64,000 nucleotides of DNA from Psilocybe azurescens. Lineage: Eukaryota; Basidiomycota; Agaricomycetes; Agaricales; Agrocybaceae. The position numbers and the translations under genes were made by a program. This document shows, piece after piece, positions 26,631 to 38,103 of this stretch (the first letter of the stretch is position 1; each line of letters begins with the position of its first letter). Location: NCBI GenBank assembly GCA_023853785.1, contig JAJIRX010000859.1, positions 310,001 to 374,000 of the forward strand, in the 5' to 3' direction. A model generated the notes under the pieces. It searched no databases. It saw only the letters and a program-made list of their open reading frames with translations, and was not told the DNA's origin.

Positions 26631-28884
26631 GATATCCCGTTCATTGTCGTTGACAGGGGTGTGTCTTTTTATTCCACCTTTTCTTCTTTTCATACACTGC
26701 TGTTGGTTTCATATACATATAACGTTGGGATCTTTCTTCCATGGTCTTTTCTTTGCACGCTTCTTATTCTCTTTCATTTATAATTCTTTTTGTCTCCAAT
26801 GTTATCCCCCGTCTATTGTAGCCTGGCCTATACCTCTCTCCTCTCTCAAACTTTTTATCTCTGTACTTTATACGCCCTGTCTATTTATAATTTTTTGCTC
26901 TGTCCCTCCAGCTTGCAGCTTGTCTTTCAGATACTTGTCTGTACTTTATAACCATTGGATTTTAGAAGCATATTTCAATTCCAAATGTACCACACCCTAC
27001 TCTGTCCGTGCTCGACTTACAATCCGCAGACTGCCCACCTCAGTTGGCGATGTTGATCTTCTTTGATCCGCACAATGGACGGGATGGCGGGCCGGAATTG
27101 CATCCGGATTCTACGCGGATGTCGCACAGCACGTGATATTAATCATTACTCTTGTTGGTCGCGATCGGCAAGTGCCAGCTCTTAGTCATTATACTTGTCA
27201 TCTTCTGGAAGGTCGCAAGATAGGGCCCAAAATGAGAATGGAATCGGCCTGGAACCCAGACATTCTACTATTTTCGGAAATTGTATTCGCGGAATGCCCT
27301 AAAATGGAAACGGTTGCATTTGGTTCTGGAATGGATTACTTTGGTGTAACTCATGGAAGGTTTTTCTCGAGGGAGGTGCGTCGCGCTTAGTAGTGGATAA
27401 TACAAGGAATATATGGTAGACAGTGGAGGTGGAGAGGTCGGCGGCGGAGGTGCCGCCTTGTCTCCAGGGCGTAGAAAACCGATGGAAGTGCTGAAGGGTG
27501 ACCCCCTTTTCGCACTTCTAAAGATTCTACTCTACCTGTAATGTATTTGAGTTATATATATTACGTGTTGGGATATACAATAGTTTCGGTGACTCTGATG
27601 AGTGGGTGGGATTTTAAGTGATGCTAGGATAGAGATTCGGTAAAGAGTGAGCTTATGGGAAAGGGTTGTGCAGTCGTCGTCGTGCGACTTCAAACGTAGT
27701 GTAAGGAAAAAGATGGGAATCAGAATACACGTGATGGCGCCTCCTTCTCACGAGAAGTCGTACCCGCTCGCGGGTACTTTCATGCCAAATTTCCCAATTA
27801 TCGTTCTCTACCTACATCCCAAGCAATCGCTGGCTGTTATTACGTTATACAAGGCATTACAATGTTCTATGCTCCTTGCCGCAGTTGAGCTGTTTACGCA
27901 TGTATAGGTGTTAGCGTACAGCATGGACCGAAGGCTGGTATGTACTTTTGATCTACTAGCGGGGTGCGAGTGCGCAGCACGGGGAAACACACTTAGTCCG
28001 TTCTAAAGTTTTTTCTCAGTAATAATAGGTCATGATTATTGTCTCAAGCAATAGTTGAAAAACATCGTAGACGGTGAAAGTGGAAGATTGCGATCTCAAT
28101 GTTGAAATTTTTGAATCACAATCAATTCAGTCGCTTGAAGTTCATTTAATTTACACAATCCTTTCAAAGAGGATTTCAGATCCCGATTTTCACACCGCGT
28201 TTGACTCTCCTTTCAGAAAAGCATTCCTACTTGTCTATGGTTCCGCTGCGGCGCTGCGTTCTCAATCTTTCGGTTGATATGGCACCCTGAAGAAATGATA
28301 TCGATCACCAGGACTTTAGAGAAATCAAAGAGATTTTGATACTCAAGCTCCTCATCAATGATATTTGCCCATGAAAGAACGCCGAACAGAATTGGTTTTT
28401 CCCAATGTGATGTGCTTAATTAATAGTACTAAAGTGTTCTACGGTACACTCTTATATGAATACACTCTCACCAGTGTCGTAAATTTATATTTGGCGAAGT
28501 GGACACATGGTGGACACCAACTTGTTACCTAAGAGTAAGCCCGATTTTAACGAACAAACTGTCGACGCATCATCAGACCTCAATTGGTCAATTTTACTTC
28601 AAATACTGCTATCCTGATCGTTAGTGGGTCCTTCATTGATGCCGAATCAACGATCAAAGAAGCACACTGGTATCCTCTGCCAGAGATCTCATTAAGTTCT
28701 CGCAGTTTATAAACATGACCCGTTTTAATTTCCGAGTCCTTTATCAATTCCATCCATTTCCGAGCCTCAAGATAAGCCACCTTTAGCAGACGAGCCTCAG
28801 CGCAATGCAAAGCATGGAGGACAAACGTCCACCCCCGTGCGTGTTTCATGAGAACTATCTCTGACCTACAGATATAGACTCAAT
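26631..28884. other. Long intergenic region
   Basis: The Sds3-like 3' region (pyrimidine-rich, 26640-26960) is followed by about 1.9 kb without a supportable gene. A purine-rich GGTGGAG-like stretch lies near 27425. A minus-strand open frame at 28580-28849 has no recognised domain; I leave it uncalled. Confidence 0.45.
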
Positions 28885-30031
28885 ATGTTATTTTATTCCC
28901 ACTCCAGGTACCGAGAGCTGACGGTCTATTGCTTACCCGAGCTAATTACCGCATTCAACGATATCTCCCCCGCAGAGTCGTCTACCTCCTCGGACAATAG
29001 TAACTTTGAGACGTTCTATGATCCTTCCCCTGAGAAGTATTCAGAGGACTTGGAAAGGAGCAGGCATGACATTGACAAGACGTTCAACATGCCGCCCAAC
29101 AAACACACTTTTCCTCGACATGTTCAGACAGAACCTGTGGTGTTGATTCGGTCGAGACAGCCATTAAGCACAGAGAAGCGACCCCGGCCGGCGTACGCTT
29201 CTTATTTTTTCATAGGATGATTCAACAATAATAATTTGAATGACACAGCATCCCAAGGTCGAGCGACACACGGCGAAACATGATATACACGTTCATATCA
29301 TCGACTACAGGCACCAACTCGATGAGTCTTGTTCCATCTGTAGACACGGACGACAACCAGGCTCAGTATTCAGTAACAGTTTCCATGAACTGTTTTATGC
29401 CTTCTTCGTTCATCACCAAGATATTTCATCAGAAGAACGTGTTTGGTGAATTCGAGTTTGTCCTTTTTCTTTTCTTCTAAATTTAAATTTACTGCGTTAA
29501 CGGCATAGTTTACAGACTGGGCATCATGAGTAACGAAGTTACTAGCAAAGTCAAAATATGGGGTCTCAATTATGTTATTTCTGATATTCTCAGTAAATCG
29601 AAAGGTCGAGTCTCGGTACGAGACATCAGCTTGACTACTATCGGAGTACACTAACGACGGGGACCTTGCGTTTCCAGGGATCCTGGTTCTGGAATCCCTT
29701 GGGCATCAGTACGGACTATTGCCTCAAGTGGGACTACAGCATCCGACCGTGCACAGTGAGTCAAAGCATTGCATCCACCTATCATAAAACATCTTCTGAC
29801 CATCAATCTTCCTCTGTGCAGTGCCATTCGACCGTAGGAGACAAAGACATTCTCGCCAAATTCACCAGTCCGTATGGATTGAATGATACAGGCGGCTTCC
29901 CGCTCTTGGAGGTCACACCTGCTGGCCAGGATCCAAAGCTTTTTGAACATATCTTGATATCACTTTTGATCATCGAGCGCAAGAGGTTGACGCCGGATCG
30001 AGACAACAACCTCAAACCTCTTTTCAATTGA
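28885..30031 (+). CDS. DUF6593-like protein, copy D (displaced, possibly decayed)
   Basis: This is a fourth member of the family seen at 0.9-6.3 kb, here on the plus strand 23 kb away. Upstream sequence (28885-29220) is Ser/Pro-rich and acidic, like the N-termini of the other copies. Around 29280 the middle motif is recognisable but degraded (IYTFISSTTGTNSMSLVPSV, then YSVTVSMNCFMPSSFITK). A later exon has ISTDYCLKWDYSIRPCT, equivalent to the FDWG/LQWTCP exon. The last exon has AKFTSPYG, then LLEVTPAG and FEHILISLLIIERKRL, and ends at 30031. Several exon joins are not clean, so it may be a pseudogene. Confidence 0.45.
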
Positions 30032-30654
30032 CAGATTAGCTGGTGACCAGTGGTGTGACCCATTGGCCTTGCTTATTCACTATGTTGACCCCCATGACGT
30101 ATGCTTCGACAGCTGCGTATTAAACGGCTGTGCATGACGCTCTCAGAGCTACAAGGAACAAAATCTCAATTTTAAACAAACACATTGTATTTATATACCA
30201 GCTTGTCGCCTTTTTGTCGCCTTTTTTCCTCCTTTCTATCCTGTTTTTACCCGGGACCATTGCTACTTTTTCATGATCCATTTCATTCCTGCTTCTCTAC
30301 GACCAGCTCATCACGGATTACTGATGGATTATTTGGTATCTGACTGCCCGCTGGTAGGGTAGCGCACTGTGTAAATCAATCGAGAGAGAGAACTGTTGAA
30401 GCATTACATCTGCGATTGAAGACTACCGTCCGATTTGAGCGTCACTATACGCTCTTCACTACCTGCTGCCCACACTCACTCTGATTAGAAATCCGGTAAA
30501 TTAAGAAGCAATGTCTAAGATGTCCCACCTACACTGTGGCAGATACAACACAGCTACTCACCGGCGGTAAAGTACGAACCATCTGTAAGGCGGTCATCCA
30601 CATGTGCTGTAGTTCGTGATTCGGTCAAAGTGGTGTTCCTCGAGGATATATGAA
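30032..30654. other. Intergenic region before the SINE-like element
   Basis: No coding potential or repeat was recognised here. Confidence 0.4.
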
Positions 30655-30879
30655 CCAAGCTGATGTATTTTTTTTTTTCTTGTAAATTTATGTCTATTGG
30701 GGCTTGGCCCCATGCAGACCTAACTAACGATTACAATAGTAGTTAACAGCACACTGCGTGCGACTCCTTTCCCGTGGACCCCGTGTGCACCGTCGAGGTA
30801 CGCCTATAGGGTCGGACTATAGCGATCCCCTCCCCGAACGGCCCAACACTGAAACGTTGTTTCCGCCAAGCTGATGTAT
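30655..30879 (-). mobile_element. SINE-like retroposon with 14-bp target-site duplications
   Basis: Identical 14-bp direct repeats, CCAAGCTGATGTAT, lie at 30655-30668 and 30866-30879. Between them is a 197-bp insert that begins on the plus strand with a run of ten T residues, so on the minus strand it ends in a poly-A tail. Near the tail the minus strand carries a short perfect hairpin (GGGGC, a 3-nt loop, GCCCC). This is the structure left by target-primed reverse transcription of a small RNA by a LINE enzyme. I could not find a convincing Pol III A/B box pair, and there is no second copy in the window. An alternative is a retroposed structural RNA fragment. Confidence 0.72.
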
Positions 30880-31810
30880 GTAGATTCTATTGATTTCATG
30901 GACTCGAAACATAGTGTGCTTTTGGTGTGCTTGCTTCTACTGTGAAACCTCTCAGGGCGAATGTAAAATGCTTGATCGGATAAACAAGTATGTTGACTTG
31001 GAGGAGACGCATGCCTAAGTTGCCTGGTTACATTGCACTAGTATTAGCTAGTATTAATACTAGTAGCACGCGGGCGATGCCACATTGCCAAAAGCAGTGC
31101 GCCACACGGCAAAGTATTTGATCCGTTGTGACTTACATAGCCATTGATAATTTAGCATGTTAAGTACGGGATGGAGATGTCAATACGCCCTTGAAAGTAT
31201 CCGGTTTAAGGAAGTTTGAGGTGGGTTCATTTAGAAAATATTTCTAGACTGTGTTTATCACTATGGTTGATATGGACAACGGTATGTGTGCTTATGTGTG
31301 GCCAGTTTCAGTGCTTGTTCGGATGGAAATAGATCGACATACTTATGTAACTCGCGCATGAGACAGCTCCGGGACACGGAACAAGGTCCTGGAATCAGCA
31401 AAGTTCGACAAACAGTATGGAGCTAGCCGAAAGGCTTTTTGATATCTTCTTTAAGCTCAACAGTATTGTCAACGGTTTTACAAACGCCTAGATCACAGTA
31501 TGCAGAGCTTTATAAATCATTCTGCCAAATGATAAATATCTCTCCCCACACAAAAGATCTGCTTGAGGGTTAATATTGACGCTGGGTGTGTATTCACAAC
31601 TTCTGAAAGGTTGAAATGCCGATCAGGCGGGCGAAGACGACATGCTTACTGCTCATTCGTCCACGACTTCCACCTGAATCGTCAAAAAAAAACGAAACAT
31701 ATGCCATCTCAAAGGAGCAATTGGCAGCGTTCAGCTACCGAATTTCAATCTGCGAAGAAGTGAAATATACAGTTAACGACCTCTGACACGATCTTTGAGT
31801 GCAAATCTAT
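30880..31810. other. Intergenic region
   Basis: No gene is supported between the SINE-like insert and the 3' end of the minus-strand dehydrogenase. A perfect palindrome at 31048-31063 is listed separately. Confidence 0.4.
31048..31063. repeat. Perfect 16-bp palindrome
   Basis: CTAGTATTAATACTAG reads the same on both strands and overlaps another CTAGTATTAG copy at 31038-31047. It may be a chance A/T palindrome, a protein-binding site or the end of a small element. Confidence 0.5.
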
Positions 31811-32712
31811 TTATAGTTTCCCAGGCAATCTTCCTCCGCCGCTCAATCTGATTGTTTCGCCATTGACATAGGGGCAGTCCAAGATCCACATCACGGTCTT
31901 GGAAAATTCGCATGGTTGGCCGAATCTCCTAGGGTACACGATACCTTCATTTTCCAGGTTTCTCCGTGTTTTGGCGGGGAAATTGGCGGTCATGCTGCTA
32001 TCAAAGACTCCAGGAGCGATGGTAACAACACGAATGGCATGCCTGGAAAGATCACGAGCCATGGGAAGTGCCATAGACCGTAGAGCTCCTTTTGACGCAG
32101 AATAGGCGGTCTGACCGGGTTGACCCTCAAACTACAACGAATAATAGGATCAACATATGAAGGAGAACATGATTATTTGGTTGACCACTGACAGCAGCTG
32201 CACTTGCAACCAACACAACGACACCTCTTTCACCATCTGGACCCTCTTCCGGGGTAACCTTGACAAGATGCTCCAGCACCAAACGCGTTAAGTTGAATGA
32301 TCCTGTCAGATTGACAGCAATGGTGAAGTCCCAGAGCTCCAGATCATGAGGCTTCCCGTGAGCATCTATGATCTTCGATGCTGTACCGACACCTGCGCAG
32401 TTTATAACGCCTCCAAGAGGTGCACCGGTGCTTGAAGCCCATTCGACAGTGTTACCGACGGCTGAGGCAACTTCTGCAAGAACTGTGATGTCGGTTTGGT
32501 AAAATTTGACATTGGGAGAAGAAGAAATCGAATCATGGGGCGGTGAGCGATCAACAATGGCTACATATGCCTTCTGTGATAGGAGCTCTTGCACTGTTGC
32601 CAGTCCGAGTCCCGAAGAGCTGCATACGGTGCGTTAGATCAACACCGAGAAGATTAAGATAACCAGAAACGTACCCTCCAGAGACCACAAATGTCCTGTT
32701 TTCAGCCTTCAT
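31811..32712 (-). CDS. Short-chain dehydrogenase, 3-hydroxyacyl-CoA dehydrogenase type II (HSD10-like)
   Basis: Predicted NAD-dependent 3-hydroxyacyl-CoA dehydrogenase of the HSD17B10 type, usually mitochondrial and used in branched-chain amino acid and fatty acid breakdown. Three exons (32712-32675, 32619-32193, 32131-31811) total 786 nt and encode 261 residues, the length of animal HSD10. The nucleotide-binding motif is SGGSSGLGLATV. The catalytic YxxxK is in GQTAYSASKGALRSM. The active-site Ser lies in VLVASAAA, and the NAG-like segment is INCAGVG. The C-terminus has ETIRLSGGGRL, typical of this group. There is no frame break. It is divergent from the Grx5 gene across 329 bp. Confidence 0.9.
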
Positions 32713-33041
32713 ATTCCTCTAATTCGAGAATATCGAGTATGTGGTTCTCTACACCTGGAGTCTTGCCGGAAATCCAATGGAAGTTGGTTCAAACATTAAC
32801 CAACTTCCCGGAACCGGGCCCTGTGTTCATAGCTCTGAAAGCGCGGCATTCTATTGGCTAACAAGAATCACGTTCAGTATACCGGCGGCACGTGAGGAGA
32901 AGGGAGGATCGCTTACCTCATTCCCACCTTTTGAATTTCTCAGCATCGTCGTCACTGTCCGGCGTGGGCACTGACGGTCTTTGGTTCATTTCTCATTTCT
33001 CCTTTGCATCCTTTATTCTCGACCGCCACCATCCCCAAGCT
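32713..33041. promoter_or_regulatory. Divergent promoter between HSD10-like and Grx5 genes
   Basis: The two start codons are 329 bp apart on opposite strands. The spacer holds an inverted pair of GTTGG/CCAAC motifs near 32782-32803 (GGAAGTTGG, then CCAACTTCC) that could be a binding site, and a CTATTGG (inverted CCAAT) near 32851. The shared promoter is inferred from layout. Confidence 0.6.
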
Positions 33042-33761
33042 ATGTTTAGACCAGCTCTTCGCTCATCAGTGTGTTCCACCACTCCCCTTCCAGGGAAGGA
33101 ATCTTTGTCTTATAACGGATTCATATTTGTTATAGTTAAAGTCGCTTCACCGCGCAGCGCCTTCCACGTTACTGGCAAGCAGGCTCGTCGCTTACAGGTG
33201 CCTCTCAGACGATGTTAGGTCGAAACTGCAGAGTGCTGTTAAGGCAAACCCCGTCGTACTTTTCATGAAGGGCACACCTGCGGAACCCCAGTGCGGTTTC
33301 TCCCGTGCCGTGGTACAGATTCTCGATCTCCACGGAGTGCCGCCTGAGAAAATGCAGACCTACAACGTTCTTGCTGACGAGGAGTTGAGGAGTGGTATCA
33401 AAGAGTTCTCGTACGTCTATTCTATGCTCCGTTGCGCCATTCTAAGAGCTTAACTCGAATGACTTGGATACGTAACACAGAGAATGGCCGACAGTGCCGC
33501 AAATCTACGTGAACGGCGAATTTGTTGGTGGATGTGATATTCTCATCGGAAGTGAGTCTAACCTGAATATGTCCTCTTCCTGTTCATTCTGCCCTTGTAT
33601 GAACAATTCTACGGCTTACTAATTACAACACTTTATGCCCAGTGCACCAATCTGGAGAACTAGAGACTCTTTTGGAGAATAACGGTGTAATCCCCAAGAT
33701 AGAAGCTGATTCAACATCAGAAGCTTCTGCGGAGACAGCAACGGAGAAGGCCACATCGTAA
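33042..33761 (+). CDS. GRX5: Monothiol glutaredoxin, mitochondrial Grx5 type
   Basis: Grx5 carries [2Fe-2S] clusters from the ISU scaffold to mitochondrial and downstream apoproteins. Exons 33042-33068, 33136-33410, 33481-33551 and 33643-33761 total 492 nt, giving 163 residues. The N-terminus ([20 protein letters not shown] and following) is basic and lacks acidic residues, as expected for a mitochondrial presequence. The core has [20 protein letters not shown], with the CGFS monothiol active site, then [20 protein letters not shown], with the cis-Pro and GG-CD glutathione-binding motifs. A Glu/Ser/Thr-rich tail follows [10 protein letters not shown]. The first intron (33069-33135) was chosen because it joins the presequence in frame. 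There is no frame damage. Confidence 0.95.
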
Positions 33762-33985
33762 ACTCACAACCTGTACATATCATTGACATATAATCCCTTA
33801 ATCCCATCTCATGCATATGCTACAACATTGGCATCAGACTCTGATTAATCACCTGTCTGCGTAATCGAATGCGCAGCGCAACCAGTCCATGTTTCTCAAT
33901 TCCTTTCCAACCCGATTAAACCACTGAATTTTCTATTCAACGGCGTCTTGAATGATCCTACAACCCTCGCTCTTATTCTCAGCAA

Positions 33986-34661
33986 ATGTTGTCGAACTCC
34001 AGTTTTGGTGGCCTTCATTGTTGCTGTAGATAGCTGTAGATACAAACGTCAGTACTGCAGTCGCCACTAAATTTCACAAAAATCATTATAATGCGGCTCT
34101 CGGTAGTAGGCGAAGCCCCGAGGAAAACACAACCGATGACCCGTAAAGGTTGATACACAGAAACATGAAAGTATTGAAGCTGCATTTGATACTGTAGTGC
34201 AGAACCTAGGCTCAATGAAGGTGGTGACCTACAATGGTGTGTTATCGACAACAAGGTGTTTCGTGCAATATATGCTTCCTGATCGGTTTACTATAGGTGC
34301 GCAGAAAGCCTTGATGAGGAGATTCATTGTCACAGCTTTAGAGTCGTACACGGATGAAAATATACAGTGAACAATTACCCCAACCATGACCTGCCAGTGC
34401 ACGCCGTTGATCGACTCGTTCTATTTTGCAGGTTCTGCTACGCTACCTTGGTCTTAGATCAGGGAACTCCCCCTGCTCTGGACCTTCTTGACAGGAGCGG
34501 TCACGTCCATGCTGACATCTATTGGGAAAACCCTTAATCAGAAAGAAGCAAGGCGGCTGGAACCATCAGTGATGTTTGCTGAAGTACTCCAATACCCATA
34601 AATAACTGGTGAGAACCTTTTTAGGTTTACATTCAATGGCAAAAACTATCTCCATGCCTAA
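33986..34661 (+). pseudogene. Pseudogene of the neighbouring NmrA/SDR-like gene
   Basis: Blocks from start to stop match the gene at 35181-36057: the start region (TTGGTGGCCTTCATTGTTG), the segment before the first intron, GCGCAGAAAGCC, GATGAAAATATACAGTGA at a splice site, CATGCTGACATCTATTGGGA and the final TTTACATTCAATGGCAAAAA. About 250 bp of the middle is missing and several stops interrupt the frame. It is a dead tandem duplicate; its parent lies 0.5 kb downstream. Confidence 0.8.
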
Positions 34662-35180
34662 GCTGGGGACACTTTTTTTTTCGCTTTGGGTTCACATCGA
34701 CAGATGTATGAGCTTTGAACTTTAGGTGAACTATGACGATTGAAACTCAGCCGAGGTGATCTAACTATTGCTACAATAAGCGCCCGTGGGCAAATTTCTG
34801 CAATGGACTCTTGCAAATCTTTGCCAGAAAGGAAGGTTAACTGGTTGCCGAACGCTTCTAAGGGGAAATATAAAGCCCTGGTGTCATTCCTGAGGATACA
34901 TCGACATCATGGAATGCGTGCAAAGCCAGTTCTTTTCGCTGAACACATAGACTTTTTGCAGACATCTTTCGCCTTGTAGTCGAATGCTATATTTTTAGAC
35001 ATTGTCATACCTATCATGTGAGAACACGCCATACTGTGCATAAATTGGTTCATGTAAGCCATATTGGTTTCGGGTCCTATATTAACCACTCTTATAAATC
35101 AGATGTTGCGGCGAGTCTCCATTCAAGTAACGCCCTCTCAACCACATTTACCGACTTATCTCGACTTGAACATACGATAA
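34662..35180. other. Intergenic region upstream of the SDR-like gene
   Basis: No coding signal was seen. The last 150 bp should contain the promoter of the gene at 35181. Confidence 0.4.
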
Positions 35181-36057
35181 ATGTCTTCACAATCGAGCTT
35201 GGTAGCCTTCATTATCGGTGCAGGCACACACGTCGGTGCTGCGGTCGCCGCTAAACTCCACGAGAACGGCTATCGAGTGGCTCTTGGAAGTCGAAACCCC
35301 AAACAGGAAGGAGTCAATGACGCGTACTTCTACGTGAAGGTCGATGTACAGAACCGTGAAAGTATCGAAGCTGCCTTCGATATTGTTGTGGAAAAACTAG
35401 GGCCAGTGAATGTCGTGGTCTATAACGGTACTGTGATCACCATATATTATCCAACATCTTATTCTCACCGCATTATCAGCCGCATCTGTGGCTTCACCCC
35501 GGACTCCAAAGACTTTCTTTCTCTCCCAGTAGAAGCGTACCAAGACTCAACATCGATCGGCATTGGTGCATTTATTGCCGCAAAGAAGTCACTCGCAAGT
35601 TTCCGTAGCGATCTCCACAAGGAAGATCCCAAATCTTTCATTGTCACTGGAAACCTGCTCCCATTTGAACATTATAGCCCTCCTGGCTGGTACACTCTGG
35701 CTGCACAAAAAGTTTTATCGAGCAGATTTATTGCTACAGCTTCGCAGTCGTATCAGAACGAGAATATACAGTGAGTCTGGAATGAACCCTTGTGCATACC
35801 GGGGTGGACTGACTCGCTTGATATTGCAGATTCTACTTCGCCACTTTGGTCTCAAAGGAGGGGTCTAATCCTTCTCCTGAAGAATTTGCAAAGGGTGCTC
35901 AGGCTCATGCTGACGTATATTGGGAGCTCATCAATAGCAAGAAGCAAGCCGACTGGAATCACCAGTAAGATTTGTCACGCTGCATTGGTCAAAACAGAAA
36001 TATGATAGAACATTTGGCAGATTTACGCTTGACGGGAAGACATACCCTCATGCTTAA
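35181..36057 (+). CDS. Short-chain dehydrogenase/reductase-like protein
   Basis: Rossmann-fold oxidoreductase of unknown substrate. Exons 35181-35427, 35480-35770, 35830-35964 and 36021-36057 join to 236 residues if one missing base near 35495 is allowed. The N-terminus, LVAFIIGAGTHVGAAVAAKL, is a GxGxxxG-like dinucleotide site. VALGSRNPKQEG follows beta-2, and VDVQNRESIEAAFDIV and NVVVYN correspond to the usual D-V and N-A-G elements. There is no clear YxxxK: the equivalent region reads WYTLAAQKVLSSRF, in which a Tyr-x4-Gln-Lys spacing replaces it, so classical SDR catalysis is doubtful. The C-terminus ends GKTYPHA. The tandem pseudogene upstream shows a recent duplication. Confidence 0.72.
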
Positions 36058-36362
36058 TCAGAGAAAATGCAATGCTTCGCTCACTGACCGTAAAGAATGA
36101 TTGGATCATGAGTAATTGTAATCGTCAATTTGTTTGGAAGTTACAGGTAGCGGAATTGCTCAGTTCCCTATTAAACGAGTTCTGTGGTCCATTAATTGAT
36201 TAAGTATAAAAATCTCGTCCGGTCTCCCCAATAAACCTGAGCCTGATGGGACGTTTATCTGAGGTGACGAAAATCAGCAAAAATTAAGCGCCAGAGGGTG
36301 GTTCCGACATGTTCTTGGAGCAGTAAGTATCTTATCAAGCCCTTAGTACGAACAATCATTCT

Positions 36363-36412
36363 AGTATGGAAAGCGAGACTGTCAAGCCTCTAAAGCCGTT
36401 GCCAAACATCAT
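36363..36412 (+). repeat. Inverted repeat, left arm
   Basis: This arm begins TATGGAAAGCGAGACTGTCA and continues through CTAAAGCCGTTGCCAAACA. It matches the reverse complement of 37931-37980 with about one mismatch in 45 bases, then the two arms diverge. Both arms start right after a CTAG sequence that could be a splice acceptor, so they may be the same ancestral exon in opposite orientations. Confidence 0.7.
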
Positions 36413-37930
36413 CGGGTTGTCAAGCCGAGTATTCTTGGCGACAACTGGGCAAGCAAAGACCTTCGACACCGGTACCCGCCTAGTACAGAGCCATTCAGTA
36501 TTTTATTATAGATGCTATATACCGAATCACCGATACAAAGTTAATAAATATTTTTTGGCACAAATAGCATATACCGCGAGTAGCTTTATGCAAGCGTTGA
36601 AGCAACTATAACGACTCTACAGTCTGTGCGCCGTTGAAGCCCCAGTTAAGCTCCACGGCGACGGCGGGCCGATCCAGGTGCTTGCCGGACTTGTCTTCGA
36701 AACAAATTTTGACTCTCATTCAACTGTAGACGGGGCATTGGTCACAAAGCGCGCAGTATATAGATCTCAGAGAATCAGTAATACTATTTTATAATTCCTT
36801 GCTTGAGCCCAACAAATGGTACACATATAGTATAGTCTACCAGTCATCTGGCCCCTCGTCTTCATATTCCTCCTCTGTAAATTCTATGGGGAGTAATGGT
36901 GAGCTGCTACGTCTGAGTGCAGGCTTCAGTTTCAATAGGCTGGTGAGCAATGGGGGCGCTCAAACATCTGGGCTTGAATTTAAATGTGGTCTGTAAATCA
37001 ATATTACAAAGCTAAATACTAGGCCAGAGCCGGAATATCAATGGTCTTTCAATAATGCAGACCCGACTTACCTTGCCTATTAATTGTGCCATCGGAAATT
37101 CTGAGACTGTGCATGTAAAAATGAGGCTTCACTTGCTAATGGCGAGTATACCTCTTCACATATTACGAGCCTGTATACGCAGCTCACAGCTCAGTTGCAC
37201 CGGTAGTATAGCCATAGACAAGATAGACAGATATGAGACCCAGAAAGAAACACAAACAGAAGCACAAAGAAGTTGAATAATTGGCAGATACAATATCAAG
37301 AAAAGAAAACAAGAAGAGAGAAGTTACTAAAGGAAGACCCACCGGTGCTAAGCATTTTACTCTACTTGATAATTCACAATTTATAACACTCATTGTGACT
37401 ATTAACTAAATAGGGCGGCAGTGTGGTGAACAAGTTCAAAGACTTAGGGACATGCAGCCCACAGTGATCGACACCACATGGCATATCTCGGGTTTACAGT
37501 TTACTTATGGTGGAAATATGTGGACCAGTGGTTAATGCTACACAGCCATTGTCAGATACACCGACAAGACAAGAAATAAAGAAAGAATGTGATATATACT
37601 TAGAATAAGACAACCTCAATCATGCTGTGTCATTCATGTCTTGTCAATGTGGTGCTATTCAGGCCGTGTTGAAGCCTTCTTAAAAGTCCTGGTCCTAACC
37701 ACAGTTAAGCCAGCAACGTCTATTAATGTTCCAGATGGTAGAAACGAGCACCTATGAGCTACTTCCAATCTTGCTCATAGCAAGGCTAGCACTTACTGTC
37801 GACTTGGCGAGGTTTGAACCAATGATGGCACCAAGACGGTGCCCAGTCAAGTTCAACAGTAGAAGAGAGATCTTCGGGGTCCTGACAACCACCTCGAAAT
37901 AACAAATGTCCGGCATAGCATCCCGGACAC

Positions 37931-37980
37931 TGTTTGGCAACGGCTTTAGAAGCTTGACAGTCTCGCTTTCCATATTCTAG
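37931..37980 (-). repeat. Inverted repeat, right arm
   Basis: This is the reverse-complement partner of 36363-36412, about 1.5 kb away. The minus-strand sequence stays open for about 70 codons beyond the repeat, but no domain is recognisable. Confidence 0.7.
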
Positions 37981-38103
37981 CGCACAAGTCGTTAGACCTT
38001 GCGTCTGTGGCTTCCGCAAAAGGAAGCAAAAGTGTTAGTCTTGGTCTATTATTTTCTGCAAGTTCTTTGACTTTCTTTTCAGCATCTCGTTTTAAATTAC
38101 TAT

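Larger units (their letters stand above)
36058..38103. other. Gene-poor region with an inverted repeat
   Basis: No intact gene was found. An inverted repeat pair is listed separately. Scattered open stretches have no domain signal. The low complexity and AT-richness suggest old, eroded sequence. Confidence 0.4.

Noticed and set aside
31048..31063. Palindrome as a transposon terminus or integration site
   Set aside because: No second copy, no target-site duplication and no transposase nearby.
37810..37840. tRNA-like GGTTTGAACC word
   Set aside because: It resembles a T-loop but no acceptor stem, D arm or anticodon arm can be drawn around it.
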